Part shown: one piece after another, positions 63,977 through 64,000 of the stretch
Numbering within the stretch: the stretch's first letter is position 1
How the letters are laid out: the number at the start of each line of letters is the position of its first letter
DNA from: VYFG01 sp965203365
GTDB taxonomy: Bacteria > Pseudomonadota > Gammaproteobacteria > Arenicellales > Poriferihabitantaceae
Direction of reading: 5' to 3'
NCBI GenBank assembly: GCA_965203365.1
Contig: OZ241878.1
Coordinates: forward strand, 1,364,001 to 1,428,000
Length of the DNA stretch: 64,000 nucleotides
The notes under the pieces: generated by a model
The model's database searches: none
Seen by the model: the letters and a program-made list of their open reading frames with translations, nothing else
Told to the model about the DNA's origin: nothing
Translations under genes and position numbers: made by a program

Positions 63977-63995
63977 GTGTTGCACTTCGCAGTGG
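63977..63995 (-). repeat. End of the IS30-like relic at the window edge
   Basis: Reading the minus strand CCACTGCGAAGTGCAACAC, about 90 bases before the IS30 transposase start. The same core stands at 57411, 58007 and, less well, 17263. Confidence 0.6.
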
Positions 63996-64000
63996 AACGA

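Overview
This window looks like chromosomal DNA of a gammaproteobacterium. The housekeeping genes fit that group: rodZ, rlmN and ndk in one run, an mtaB-type gene and IscA, fabI, rsmJ, rsmE, orn, a bolA-type gene, a two-domain nnr and an ibpA-like hsp20. Many genes handle methylated onium compounds and short acyl-CoAs, which suggests a marine, possibly host-associated, lifestyle. That ecology is inference. No rRNA, tRNA or CRISPR array was recognised.

Layout. 0-4.1 kb: core genes on the minus strand (rodZ, cut by the window edge, then rlmN, ndk, mtaB, iscA). 4.6-8.9 kb: an AAA/PD-(D/E)XK protein, a HAD phosphatase preceded by a run of 15 C, and an MFS exporter. 9-13.8 kb: an operon reading mttB-like methyltransferase, XRE regulator, dimethylglycine/sarcosine dehydrogenase-like protein and MFS, with a 12-bp inverted repeat between it and a divergent fatty acid desaturase. 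14.9-23.5 kb: an accessory island. It holds two PhnD-like genes sharing a perfect 703-bp repeat, a PIN toxin-antitoxin pair, a GC-rich DruA-like (DUF4338) gene, an AAA ATPase-PIN pair plus the relic of a second copy, and a three-gene ubiquitin-like operon (Ubl, E2-like, JAB-E1 fusion). 23.7-38.6 kb: betA, a YHS protein, a GNAT, a DmdA-like demethylase divergent from an acyl-CoA ligase, a 3-hydroxyacyl-CoA dehydrogenase, then a minus-strand run of SDR, acyl-CoA dehydrogenase, ADP-forming CoA ligase and caiD-like, and nnr. 39-40.8 kb: a heat-shock gene with a sigma-32-type promoter and a ROSE-like RNA thermometer, a bolA-type gene and a methyltransferase. 41-52 kb: a defence operon of DUF499 ATPase, a small protein, a DUF1156 DNA methylase and a PLD/SNF2 helicase, with a decayed DUF262 module inside it. 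52.9-57.3 kb: a Rieske oxygenase, fabI, rsmJ, rsmE and orn. 57.4-64 kb: IS30 relics, an RND exporter with a YCF48-like partner, a compact operon of three small unknown proteins, and an IS1595 relic next to another IS30 relic.

How the parts fit. The mttB-like, betA, Rieske, dimethylglycine dehydrogenase-like and DmdA-like genes could jointly oxidise or demethylate choline, betaine, dimethylglycine and DMSP-type substrates. The ligase, dehydrogenases and CaiD-like hydratase would process the acyl-CoA products. The defence genes are concentrated in two blocks that carry insertion-sequence debris and pseudogenes, as expected of genomic islands. The strongest candidates for something new are the ubiquitin-like operon, whose E2-like protein has no cysteine and whose Ubl has no terminal glycine, and the duplicated PhnD/PIN/ATPase unit.
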